DNA from: Sporosarcina sp. Marseille-Q4943
Lineage (GTDB): Bacteria > Bacillota > Bacilli > Bacillales_A > Planococcaceae
Direction: 5' to 3'
Assembly: GCF_943736995.1 (NCBI RefSeq)
Contig: NZ_OX031157.1
Location: 1,647,001-1,711,000 of the forward strand
Length of the DNA stretch: 64,000 nucleotides
Of this stretch, positions 34,352 through 42,494 are shown one piece after another. The notes under the pieces are model-generated. The model was not told the DNA's origin. It worked only from the letters and a program-made list of their open reading frames with translations, and searched no databases. The position numbers were made by a program, and so were the translations under genes. Position 1 is the first letter of the stretch. Every line of letters starts with the position of its first letter.

Positions 34352-34483
34352 TTAGTTAATTAACTCTATTTTTTGTACAATCCTCAAACTTTCAAAACTA
34401 CAGATTTCACAGCACTCTGTTTCATCTTCATGCATCTCATGACACCTATTGCAAACGTAGAGAACTTCATCAGTATTTTTCAT
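34352..34483 (-). CDS. Small zinc-ribbon-like protein, first gene of the defence operon
   Basis: The 43-residue protein reads MKNTDEVLYVCNRCHEMHED followed by ETECCEICSFESLRIVQKIE and LIN. The CxxC and CCxxC pairs suggest a zinc ribbon. TGGAGG lies seven bases before the ATG. It ends about 50 bp before the NUDIX gene on the same strand. The gene is too short for most finders. Confidence 0.65.
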   Translation of the reverse strand: MKNTDEVLYVCNRCHEMHEDETECCEICSFESLRIVQKIELIN

Positions 34484-34700
34484 GAAATTCCTCCAATTAT
34501 TCATTCATATTTTTTAGACGAAATGTTATTTCCATTATAGCACCAAAATTCATTCATAGAGCCGAACCGGACGCATGAAAATTGAGTTCATAACATATAC
34601 CACCATCCAATTCCCATTAATTCATTTTATCAATATTACATTCCCTAATTCTTCTCCTCAAAGACCATTTCCAACATATTATTATAAATTTCATATTTAT

Positions 34701-34729
34701 TTGACAGTTTAATATATTGTTGCTAACAT
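34701..34729 (+). promoter_or_regulatory. Sigma-A promoter of fmdA
   Basis: TTGACA (34701-34706), a 17-bp spacer, TAACAT (34724-34729). Because the -10 overlaps the ATG at 34728, the gene must start later, at 34767. The AT-rich stretch 34500-34700 holds no gene. Confidence 0.7.
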
Positions 34730-34766
34730 GAAAGCGCATTCAAAATATAAGATTGGGGGATTCGAA

Positions 34767-35945
34767 ATGGCAAAAACAATGTATGCACTTGATTTGAGCA
34801 AGCCGATGGAAGAGCAAGCACATCCGGGTCACAATCGGTGGCATCCGGATATTCCTGCTGCGTTTTCTGTAGACCCTGGTACGTCTTTTAGGATGGATTG
34901 CAAGGAATGGACGGATGGGCAGATTGAAAACAATGATAGTGCGGAGGACGTTCGTAGAGTAAATCTTTCGCGTGTTCATGTTTTGAGCGGCCCGGTGTAT
35001 GTGAATGGTGCGGAACCTGGTGATTTATTAGTTGTCGATATTTTGGATATTGGAGCGCATCAGGGGTATGAATGGGGTTTTAACGGGATTTTTGCGAAGG
35101 AAAATGGCGGAAGCTTTTTAGTGGATCAGTTTCCGGAAGCACAAAAGTCGATTTGGGATTTCGAAGGCATTTATACGACGTCGAGACATGTGCCTGGTGT
35201 GAAATTTGCAGGGCTTATTCATCCTGGATTGATTGGTGTAGCCCCATCTATGGAGCTTTTGCAAAAGTGGAATGAACGGGAGCAAAAACTGATCGATACG
35301 GATCCGAACCGTGTGCCTGCGCTTGCGAACGCTCCGAATCCGGAGAGTGTTGTGCTTGGTACATTATCAGGTGCGGAATTTGATAGAGTTGCGAAGGAAG
35401 GCGCTCGTACTGTGCCGCCACGAGAGAATGGTGGAAACTGTGATATTAAGAATTTATCGAAGGGATCGAGGATCTTCTTCCCTACTTTTGTCGAAGGGGC
35501 GAAGCTATCGGTCGGCGATCTTCACTTCTCTCAAGGCGACGGGGAAATTACGTTTTGCGGCGGAATTGAGATGTCCGGCTGGATTGAGCTGAAGGTGGAC
35601 ATTATTAAGGGCGGCATGGAGAAGTACAAGATCTATGAAAACCCTGTTTTCCAACCTGGTCCTGTTGAGCCAAATTACAATGATTATCTCGTTTTCCAAG
35701 GGATTTCAGTTGATGACCGCAATGGAGAACAGACATATTTGGATGCCAATATCGCATTCCGCAGGGCGTGCCTGAATGCCATCGAATATTTGAAGACACT
35801 CGGTTATACGGGCGAGCAGGCGTATATGCTATTAAGTACTGCACCGGTTGAAGGGCGCATTAACGGCATTGTCGATATTCCGAATGCTTGCTGTACAATC
35901 GCGATTCCTACCCAGATTTTCGATAAAGATATTATGCCGAAGTAA
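34767..35945 (+). CDS. fmdA: Formamidase (acetamidase/formamidase family)
   Basis: The 392-residue protein matches FmdA: LDLSKPMEEQAHPGHNRWHP, GDLLVVDILDI, PPRENGGNCDIKNLSKGSR, FSQGDGEITFCGGIEMSGWI and the C-terminal NACCTIAIP. It hydrolyses formamide to formate and ammonia in the cytoplasm. GGGGGA precedes the ATG at 34767. fmdB follows at 12 bp. The kyn formamidase at 48954 is unrelated in fold. Confidence 0.93.
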   Translation: MAKTMYALDLSKPMEEQAHPGHNRWHPDIPAAFSVDPGTSFRMDCKEWTDGQIENNDSAEDVRRVNLSRVHVLSGPVYVNGAEPGDLLVVDILDIGAHQGYEWGFNGIFAKENGGSFLVDQFPEAQKSIWDFEGIYTTSRHVPGVKFAGLIHPGLIGVAPSMELLQKWNEREQKLIDTDPNRVPALANAPNPESVVLGTLSGAEFDRVAKEGARTVPPRENGGNCDIKNLSKGSRIFFPTFVEGAKLSVGDLHFSQGDGEITFCGGIEMSGWIELKVDIIKGGMEKYKIYENPVFQPGPVEPNYNDYLVFQGISVDDRNGEQTYLDANIAFRRACLNAIEYLKTLGYTGEQAYMLLSTAPVEGRINGIVDIPNACCTIAIPTQIFDKDIMPK

Positions 35946-35957
35946 GGAGGACTCATT

Positions 35958-36227
35958 TTGCCTAATTATACATTCCGTTGTAAGGACTGCGGCGAATTTA
36001 CGCTGTTCTTCAAATCAATGGCCGGCAATAAAGAAATAGCGGACTGCCCGGACTGTGGCCACGTGTCAACTAGAGTCTTTTTCGCACCTAACCTTTACAC
36101 TCTATCAAGAGAAGTGAGTTCACGCATTGAGAAAGGGATGGAGCCCCAGCGGATGACGCGGGCTGAATTAGGTGCCAAGCAGCCAAAGAAAAAGGCGAAG
36201 GTCAATCGTCCTTGGCAAGTTGGCTAA
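35958..36227 (+). CDS. fmdB: FmdB-family zinc-ribbon protein
   Basis: The 89-residue protein has the FmdB zinc ribbon (YTFRCKDCGEF and ADCPDCGHVSTRV) and a basic tail. FmdB proteins are thought to regulate or assist amidase genes. The TTG start lies behind AGGAGG. It is co-transcribed with fmdA. Confidence 0.9.
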   Translation: MPNYTFRCKDCGEFTLFFKSMAGNKEIADCPDCGHVSTRVFFAPNLYTLSREVSSRIEKGMEPQRMTRAELGAKQPKKKAKVNRPWQVG

Positions 36228-36245
36228 AAGAATAGGACAAGTTTA

Positions 36246-36281
36246 CATCCACTAGGCTCTCCGGGCTTATGTGGATTTTTT
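36246..36281 (+). terminator. Weak terminator behind fmdB
   Basis: CATCCAC and GTGGAT can pair around a long loop, followed by six T. Confidence 0.5.
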
Positions 36282-36338
36282 GTATAGCCTCACTCTTGCT
36301 GGACACCCTAACGATAAAGTTGAAAGGGTGTGTCATCT

Positions 36339-36485
36339 ATGATGCCAGAACGAGAAATATTTGCGGAGTTGAGCGAGGAGCAGTTGAATGCGTTAAGTGC
36401 TTTGGAGGATGAGCTCGGTGTCACGCTCGTAGCGTATGAAAGCCCGATGCATGATGACAATCATATTGTGGAGTCGGACGTTTGA
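36339..36485 (+). CDS. Small acidic protein, 48 residues
   Basis: The translation runs MMPEREIFAELSEEQLNALS, then ALEDELGVTLVAYESPMHDD and NHIVESDV. GAAAGGGTG precedes ATG-ATG and a terminator follows seven bases after the stop. It is strongly acidic with no membrane helix. Unrecognised family; likely real from its compact unit. Confidence 0.6.
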   Translation: MMPEREIFAELSEEQLNALSALEDELGVTLVAYESPMHDDNHIVESDV

Positions 36486-36491
36486 TGGACT

Positions 36492-36517
36492 GGACTATCC
36501 TCGGGTAGTCCTTTTTT
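36492..36517 (+). terminator. Rho-independent terminator
   Basis: GGACTA pairs with TAGTCC, followed by TTTTTT. The terminator at 37316 is closely related, and both are followed by TTATCACCG arrays. Confidence 0.8.
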
Positions 36518-36532
36518 GATGGATGGACTAGG

Positions 36533-36668
36533 TTATCACCGACTTGGGAGAGTTTATCACCGACTCTCGCCTGTTTATCACCGACTTGTGGGGCTTTATC
36601 ACCGATTCTCCCCTGTTTATCACCGACTCACATGAATTTATCATCGTTTTTATCCATTTATCATCGCG
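36533..36668. repeat. Phased array, 21-bp period, TTATCACCGACT word
   Basis: TTATCACCGA(C/T)T starts at 36533, 36554, 36575, 36596 and 36617, exactly 21 bp apart; TTATCATCG continues at 36638 and about 36658. It begins 16 bp after a terminator and ends before the promoter of the Uma2 gene. Confidence 0.9.
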
Positions 36669-36758
36669 TAGCTTTTTTGCTTCATAAATAATTGCTTTGC
36701 ACAAAGTATTCAAATAATTAATGTGTTAAACTTAACTAAATGATGGGAGGAGATTAGC

Positions 36759-37310
36759 ATGGCGCAGACGGAAACAAATCGACGTTACACAATTGCTGAC
36801 ATATGTGGTTGGGATGGGCGATGGGAATTGATTGACGGTATTCCGTATAATATGACGCCTGCCCCTTCTACTGCCCACCAGCAGATTGTTGGTGAATTGT
36901 TTTTCGCCCTGCGATCCCATTTCGGGAAGAGTGGTTGTTCTGTATTTATAGCGCCTTTTGATGTGCAACTGGAAGAGAGCGATCAACATACCATTGTGCA
37001 ACCAGATCTATCTGTGTTTTGCAAGGAGCAAACCATCCATTCGAATCGGGCAATTGGGGTTGCGGATTTGTTAGTAGAAGTTCTTTCTCCTTCAACCGCG
37101 CTGAAAGATCGTAATGAGAAATTTATATTATATGAACGGTCTGGAGTGAAGGAATATTGGCTTGTCGACCCGCTAAATCATACGATTGAGCTGTATGGTC
37201 TTTCGGATGGTCGATATAGCAGACGTAAGGTGTTCGGCGTGGATGATACGCTAAATTCTTTTGTATTTCCAGAGCTCTCGATTGATATGAAGAATATATT
37301 GCGCGGCTGA
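36759..37310 (+). CDS. Uma2-family (DUF820) putative endonuclease
   Basis: The 183-residue protein has the Uma2 restriction-like fold: YELIDG-type start (WELIDGIPYNMTPAP), QPDLSVFCKE, LLVEVLSPSTALKDRNEKF and YWLVDPLNHTIE, giving the D-x(n)-E-x-K-like core. Such proteins are common in cyanobacteria and some bacilli; their cellular role is unclear. GGGAGGAG precedes the ATG. It is a single unit between two TTATCACCG arrays. Confidence 0.85.
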   Translation: MAQTETNRRYTIADICGWDGRWELIDGIPYNMTPAPSTAHQQIVGELFFALRSHFGKSGCSVFIAPFDVQLEESDQHTIVQPDLSVFCKEQTIHSNRAIGVADLLVEVLSPSTALKDRNEKFILYERSGVKEYWLVDPLNHTIELYGLSDGRYSRRKVFGVDDTLNSFVFPELSIDMKNILRG

Positions 37311-37314
37311 TGGA

Positions 37315-37341
37315 TGGGCTATCTTAGGATAGTCCTTTTTT
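37315..37341 (+). terminator. Rho-independent terminator
   Basis: GGCTATC pairs with GATAGTCC with one mismatch, followed by six T and the same TGATGG as at 36517. Confidence 0.75.
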
Positions 37342-37356
37342 GATGGGCGGTGAAGG

Positions 37357-37457
37357 TTATCACCGACTCCGACTCAGGCGACTTTAACACCGACTCTCCA
37401 CTGTTTATCACCGACTTGAAGCACTTTATCACCGACTCCCAAAAACTTGTCACCGTT
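37357..37457. repeat. Phased array, 21-bp period, TTATCACCGACT word
   Basis: The word starts at 37357, 37384, 37405, 37426 and 37447. The last four are 21 bp apart; the first interval is 27, a 6-bp insertion. It starts about 16 bp after the terminator, mirroring 36533. Confidence 0.88.
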
Positions 37458-37552
37458 TAGTAACCCTTTCCCTTCTTATGCAAGTAGTACACCCCCACCC
37501 ACACCTCATATACTACTATCAGTTGTGCACTTCCCTATAGAGGAGGAACGGC

Positions 37553-38743
37553 ATGGACATTACAGTGCGGCCTGGAGATTCTCTCTGGTATTATAGCCAG
37601 TTATTCAGGGTTCCGCTTCAATTGATCATAGATTCGAATCGTGATGCAAACTTGCAGGTTCTCTCGGTCGGGCAACGGATTCGAATTCCGGGGTATGTGG
37701 CGTTTGAGGTGCAGATCAATCAGGGAGAATCGTTATGGTTGATTGCGCAGCGAAGAAATGTCCCCCTCGAAGCGATCCTCCTTGTGAATCCAACGCTCAA
37801 TCCAAACCGCTTGCAAATCGGTCAGACGATCCGGGTTCCTTTGCGCATCACGTGGAGGCTCGTCAACGGAGAGCAGACGTATAGCTATGCGACCATGATT
37901 AACGATTTGAGAAGACTTCAATCCGTGTATCCCTTCATCCTGAACGAGTCGATTGGAAATTCGGTTCTCGACAGGAGCATTCCTGAGATTCAAATTGGCA
38001 CCGGCCCGAAACGGGTCCACTACAACGCTTCCTTCCATGCAAATGAATGGATTACAACGCCAGTCCTTATGACCTTCCTCAATGATTATTTGCTTTCCTT
38101 GACAAATCAGACTCCGATACGCGGTTTGTCCACTTTCCCTTTGTACCAACAATCCACCTTATCGATTGTTCCGATGGTGAATCCTGACGGCGTTACACTC
38201 GTGCAGCAAGGACCGCCAGAGACGGAGCCGTGGAGAACGAGAGTCATCGAATGGAACAATGGCAGCACGGATTTCTCTGGATGGAAGGCGAATATTCGAG
38301 GTGTCGATCTGAATGATCAGTTCCCGGCTAATTGGGATTTGGAACGCACACGCAACCCGAAAACCCCGGGTCCCCGGGATTATGGCGGCGAACGACCACT
38401 CTCCGAGCCGGAAGCTATTGCAATGGCAGACTTGACACGGTTACGGGACTTCGCTTGGGTTCTCGCGTTCCATACACAAGGCGAGGTCATATACTGGGGG
38501 TATCAGGGACTTGAGCCTCCTGAGTCGGAAACGATGGTCAATGAATTTAGCCGGGTAAGCGGCTATGAACCGGTCCAAACAATCGAAAGCTACGCCGGCT
38601 ATAAGGATTGGTTCATTCAAGATTGGCGCAGGCCAGGGTTCACTGTCGAGTTAGGATTCGGTATTAATCCATTGCCGATTGCTCAGTTTGGGGAAATTTA
38701 TGAGGAAGCTTTGGGGATTTTTTTGGCGGGGTTGTATTTGTAG
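37553..38743 (+). CDS. Gamma-D-glutamyl-L-diamino acid endopeptidase I (LysM-M14)
   Basis: Two LysM motifs (residues 1-47 and 50-95; VRPGDSLWYYSQLF, INQGESLWLIAQR) precede an M14 carboxypeptidase domain with HxxE in FHANEWITT, a second His in FHTQGEVIYWGY and the Glu in FTVELGFG. Length (396) and order match endopeptidase I of L. sphaericus and B. subtilis YqgT. It cuts peptidoglycan stem peptides, probably in sporulation. No signal peptide, as in the known enzyme. GAGGAGG precedes the ATG. Confidence 0.92.
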   Translation: MDITVRPGDSLWYYSQLFRVPLQLIIDSNRDANLQVLSVGQRIRIPGYVAFEVQINQGESLWLIAQRRNVPLEAILLVNPTLNPNRLQIGQTIRVPLRITWRLVNGEQTYSYATMINDLRRLQSVYPFILNESIGNSVLDRSIPEIQIGTGPKRVHYNASFHANEWITTPVLMTFLNDYLLSLTNQTPIRGLSTFPLYQQSTLSIVPMVNPDGVTLVQQGPPETEPWRTRVIEWNNGSTDFSGWKANIRGVDLNDQFPANWDLERTRNPKTPGPRDYGGERPLSEPEAIAMADLTRLRDFAWVLAFHTQGEVIYWGYQGLEPPESETMVNEFSRVSGYEPVQTIESYAGYKDWFIQDWRRPGFTVELGFGINPLPIAQFGEIYEEALGIFLAGLYL

Positions 38744-38834
38744 AACGGAACGATCAAATTGATATGAACACTTGACTCTCCTCATGAATATAATGTAGAC
38801 GGCCCTCAGATTTAAAATAAGAGGAGAGTGTCAA

Positions 38835-39707
38835 ATGGGGAAAGTTTTTTCAAAAAAGGTTTTGTCTACTGTAGTTGCTAGTTCGTTACTTTTTGGCTCG
38901 AGTGGAGCGGTTGTAACTGCAGCACCGAAAGCAGATACGAAACAAACGGGGCTAAGTGCATCAACTGTTTCACAAAAGAACCATGTACCGTATATCACAT
39001 CCACGGTTGCGGAAAATACAAAGTGGGCATATAACCGTTCGAGCAATCAATTCATATTAACGTACGATAAAGTTGAGTATTGGTCCGTTGGGAAGCCTGT
39101 TGTTACCGCAGCACATTCAGTAGTCTTAAGCGGACTAAACCATAGTGTGAAAATCTACGATACAATACTATTGATTCCAACTGCTAACCAAGATTTTACG
39201 TTCTCTCCAGAAGCAACGTGGAAATTTGATGCAGCCGCAAAAAGGTATTCGGCTACATTTACTATCTTTATTTCAGATAGTAAAGGGGTTGTCAGAAAGG
39301 AAGTAGTTACGAGAAACGGACTGCTGCCAGGGCAAGTGCATGAACTCCCCTATTCCCTAACAGATAAATTCGGGACGATTACAAAAAAGGTATCCTATAA
39401 GGCACCTGCAACACCGGTTGATGTTGGGGTAAAAGAAGTGAAGAACCTCAAATTTAATACCGTTCAACAGAATAAGAATCAAATTAAAGTGGAAGCGTCT
39501 TATCAATTGGTCCATTCTGACGGAACAGTTGAGGCAAAGAAACATTATTTAGATGGTAATTTCGGAAATCCAGGTCCAGGGTCAAAAAGCAAAAATCCTT
39601 CAACAAGAAAATGGGAAATTGCCGGTTATGTCTATAAGGTAACTGTGCATTATGATGCTAAGAAGAAAACACACTATGCCACTTATGAAAATGTCGGCAA
39701 AGATTAA
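38835..39707 (+). CDS. Secreted protein, tandem paralogue 1
   Basis: A Sec signal peptide (KKVLSTVVASSLLFGSSGAV, cut near VTAAPK) is followed by about 255 residues rich in beta strands, with YITSTVAENTKWAYNRSSNQ and LTYDKVEYWSVG. The protein aligns with the C-terminal three quarters of the neighbour at 40078 and shares its leader and ribosome binding site (AAGAGGAGAG). No known domain recognised; no LPXTG or S-layer motif seen. Confidence 0.7.
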   Translation: MGKVFSKKVLSTVVASSLLFGSSGAVVTAAPKADTKQTGLSASTVSQKNHVPYITSTVAENTKWAYNRSSNQFILTYDKVEYWSVGKPVVTAAHSVVLSGLNHSVKIYDTILLIPTANQDFTFSPEATWKFDAAAKRYSATFTIFISDSKGVVRKEVVTRNGLLPGQVHELPYSLTDKFGTITKKVSYKAPATPVDVGVKEVKNLKFNTVQQNKNQIKVEASYQLVHSDGTVEAKKHYLDGNFGNPGPGSKSKNPSTRKWEIAGYVYKVTVHYDAKKKTHYATYENVGKD

Positions 39708-40077
39708 CTATCTATAGATTGCTTAAGAATTAGACGGAAGGCATCCTGATATGGGTGCCTGTTTATTTGAATAAAGAGCACAAAATATCTTTTTGACAAA
39801 TAGATAGTAAACAGAAGTCTCAAAGTCATAAAAAGAGGTCTTTTGTCTTAATTTGTCGATAAAAAACTAGTTCTTTTTATCTTATTTTCTTATATAATTC
39901 TCTTATGGATGTTCAATACAGCAAGGTTGCTTGATCGTCTTGTATGGGTTCCATTTTTTCTTATGTATACTAGGGGCGCAATGAAACGTGGTCCTTACAT
40001 GGACACTTTGACCACGTGGAGCAAATAGTGTAACCGACCCTCTTATAAAAAACACATAAATAAGAGGAGAGTGTCAA
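39708..40077. other. Intergenic region between the secreted paralogues
   Basis: About 370 bp without a gene. It contains AT-rich promoter-like sequence with TATAAT near 39890, and a leader hairpin at its 3' end. No terminator is obvious behind the first paralogue other than weak pairing near 39740-39760. Confidence 0.4.
40039..40067 (+). promoter_or_regulatory. Leader hairpin overlapping the ribosome binding site
   Basis: CCTCTTAT pairs perfectly with ATAAGAGG, which is the first part of the AAGAGGAGAG ribosome binding site of the gene at 40078. The leader of the first paralogue can only pair CCTC with GAGG. The hairpin could lower or regulate translation. Confidence 0.45.
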
Positions 40078-41244
40078 ATGAAGAATGTTTTATCAAGAAA
40101 GGTTTTGTCTACCGTCGTTGCTGGTTCGTTGCTATTTAGTGCAGGTGGAGCGATTGTATCTGCAGCCCCTAAGGAAGAGAAGAAAGACACAGGTCGAACA
40201 GAACAGAAAGTCCAGACAGGTGTTATTAAGTTCAACAAAGTCGATGATGTACCACGGCACGCCAAGGAAGTTATCCTATCTGGCACAGTTGTCCTCGATG
40301 GACCACAGCTCGTCTTTTCAATCTCTGGAGTAAAATCAGAAGACATAAAGATTACAAAGACCGGCGATAAGACGTGGATGTATGAGGCAGTTGTTGATGT
40401 ATCGGAAAAGAAAGATGACATTTATTTCGAAGTTTCCGCTAAAACCATTTATGCGAATGGAAAGACTGCAGGTACAGTCCACACAAGTGCACCTACTGTT
40501 ACGCAAAAAATTCATGTGCCTTTTATCGTCAATACGTTTGCAGAAAATCCAAAATGGGCTTATGACCGTCCAAACAATCAATTTACATTAACGTACGATA
40601 AAGTTGAGTATTGGTCCGAAGGTAATCCTGATACTACAGCGGCTATATCGGTACCTGTAAATGGAGTGGAAGATATCGTGGAAGTCCACGATACAACACT
40701 ATTTGTACCGTTCGCTTACCAAGACATTACATTTTCTCCGGTAAATTGGGAATTTCATGAACCCACAAAAACGTACTCTGGTATAGTTGATATCACCATC
40801 ACAGATAGGAAAGGTATTATTACAACGGATTCCGTCAAATTAACCGGACTTAAACCAGCGATGATGCATACATTCCCCTATTCGCTGACAGATGATATCG
40901 GAATCTTCACGAAAACTGCTGATTACATGGCGCCTGAAGCGCCTGAGGCGCCGGTACCAGTAAAAGTGGAAATTCTAAAATTAACACTGAAACCTAATGG
41001 CGGGCAAAAAGTGCCTAACAACTTTAAAGTAATAGCTACCTATGAAATTCACAATTCCGATGGATCTATAGAAGTTGTAAGAGAAGATGATTTGGGAGAG
41101 GCTATTGGAAATCCACATCCAGAATCAGGTGGCAAAAAGTACTCACCACAAGATTATGTTATTGCCACCTTTGTCTACACCGTAACTGTCACTTACAACC
41201 CGGGGACAGGGGAATACAAGGCAGATGCCGTACTAAAAAAATAA
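40078..41244 (+). CDS. Secreted protein, tandem paralogue 2 with extra domain
   Basis: A signal peptide (RKVLSTVVAGSLLFSAGGAI, cut near VSAAPK) precedes an extra domain of about 110 residues absent in paralogue 1 (VILSGTVVLDGPQLVFSISG...), then the shared region (HVPFIVNTFAENPKWAYDRP, LTYDKVEYWSEG). A short PEAPEAPVPVK linker separates the last domain. The pair arose by tandem duplication with domain gain or loss. Function unknown; extracellular. Confidence 0.7.
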   Translation: MKNVLSRKVLSTVVAGSLLFSAGGAIVSAAPKEEKKDTGRTEQKVQTGVIKFNKVDDVPRHAKEVILSGTVVLDGPQLVFSISGVKSEDIKITKTGDKTWMYEAVVDVSEKKDDIYFEVSAKTIYANGKTAGTVHTSAPTVTQKIHVPFIVNTFAENPKWAYDRPNNQFTLTYDKVEYWSEGNPDTTAAISVPVNGVEDIVEVHDTTLFVPFAYQDITFSPVNWEFHEPTKTYSGIVDITITDRKGIITTDSVKLTGLKPAMMHTFPYSLTDDIGIFTKTADYMAPEAPEAPVPVKVEILKLTLKPNGGQKVPNNFKVIATYEIHNSDGSIEVVREDDLGEAIGNPHPESGGKKYSPQDYVIATFVYTVTVTYNPGTGEYKADAVLKK

Positions 41245-41282
41245 GGACCTTAGTCTTCACCACTGACTACTAAAGATATTCT

Positions 41283-41316
41283 AACAGGCATCCTGAAAAT
41301 AGATGCCTGTTTTTTC
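41283..41316 (+). terminator. Rho-independent terminator
   Basis: AACAGGCATC pairs with GATGCCTGTT followed by six T. Confidence 0.88.
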
Positions 41317-41348
41317 ATACAGAAAGCGCCAATCTCGTTGCAAGAGGA

Positions 41349-41480
41349 TTTATGCGTGCTTTTTGAGTTTTATGCGCGAAAAAAGCGATTTATGCGTTTC
41401 TAGTCGGATTTATGAGCATTTAAATGCATTTATGCGGTTTTCTGGCGGTTTATGCGTAGAAATTGGCATTTATGCGTTTT
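41349..41480. repeat. Phased array, 20-bp period, TTTATGCG word
   Basis: TTTATGCG starts at 41349, 41369, 41389, 41409 (TTTATGAG), 41429, 41449 and 41469: seven units with an exact 20-bp period and 10-12 variable bases between. It begins about 33 bp after a terminator. Confidence 0.92.
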
Positions 41481-41498
41481 TGGGGTTTATTCCACCAA

Positions 41499-41522
41499 AA
41501 AACCTCACTGTACGTGAGGTTT
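41499..41522 (-). terminator. Terminator of the DDAH-like gene
   Basis: AACCTCAC pairs with GTGAGGTT, with T run on the minus strand, overlapping the stop codon. Confidence 0.75.
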
Positions 41523-42372
41523 AGTCCCTTTCGAGCGGCATGGAGCAGCAGCGGAAGGAGCCGCCGGATTTGATGATTTCGGAGAAGTCGACTTCGATGA
41601 CTTCGAATCCTTGGGCGCGCATGGCGGTGTTCACTTGTTCGTTTTGCGGGAGGCTGAATACTTTGCCGCCACCGATCGATAAGACGTTTGTGCCCATTGT
41701 GAATTGCTCCTCCGGCGACACTTCGATCAGCTTATAGGATTGCGAAAGTGTTTCGACCATGTCTGCTGACAGTGCTTCCGGGAAGATGAGGCCGATTTCA
41801 GGCGATAGTATGTTGAATACACAATCAAGGTGTAAGTATTTTTCATCGAATGGAATGCGGATGATGTTGTGATTCGGCAGATTTCGTTGTAAATTGCGGA
41901 CGGCCTCGTCGGATGTTCGGCTGCTGATGCCGACGTACACTTTGTGGCGATCGACGATGACGTCACCGCCTTCTACTCGGTCGGTCGTCGTCTGATATGG
42001 GATGTTGGCGTCTTCGAGAAATTCCTCGAGCGCCTCTTCCTCGCCTTTTCGTATGTCTCTTGCCATTTCGGCGACGAATACTTCTTCTCCGACCGTGAAG
42101 CCGATATCGCGGGTGAATACTTGCTCAGGAAATTGTTCAGAAGAAGGCAAGTTGATTACTTCCACACCGTGTTCTCGGAGCAGCTTTTCGAATTCCCGGT
42201 GTTGCTTCAACGCCAACTCTACGTCGATGTTTTCGTCAGCGTATTCTTTTTGCGTATGGTTGATGACTTCTTCAATTGCCATGAATTTCGGCTGGCAAAG
42301 AATGACTCGCTTCAATGAATCATATTCTGTATTGCACTTCGTTTTTGATTTATCGTCCACAGGGGAACTCAT
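41521..42372 (-). CDS. Dimethylarginine dimethylaminohydrolase-like enzyme
   Basis: The 283-residue protein belongs to the amidinotransferase/DDAH superfamily: substrate loop FTRDIGFTVG, EGGDVIVD, His in EKYLHLDCVFN, and the nucleophilic Cys near the C-terminus in GGSFRCCSMPLERD. It resembles B. subtilis YkgA. It probably hydrolyses a guanidino compound, perhaps arginine-like. GGAGG lies eight bases before ATG 42372. Confidence 0.85.
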   Translation of the reverse strand: MSSPVDDKSKTKCNTEYDSLKRVILCQPKFMAIEEVINHTQKEYADENIDVELALKQHREFEKLLREHGVEVINLPSSEQFPEQVFTRDIGFTVGEEVFVAEMARDIRKGEEEALEEFLEDANIPYQTTTDRVEGGDVIVDRHKVYVGISSRTSDEAVRNLQRNLPNHNIIRIPFDEKYLHLDCVFNILSPEIGLIFPEALSADMVETLSQSYKLIEVSPEEQFTMGTNVLSIGGGKVFSLPQNEQVNTAMRAQGFEVIEVDFSEIIKSGGSFRCCSMPLERD

Positions 42373-42494
42373 TATTTCATCCTCCACATCTTTTTCTCAA
42401 GCAACTATTCCCTCTTCCAATCAAGCTAAACCCAAGTTTTAGGGTCCCCTGACAAGGGAATTGGATAACTACGTATAGATTGGGGGAATCATGA

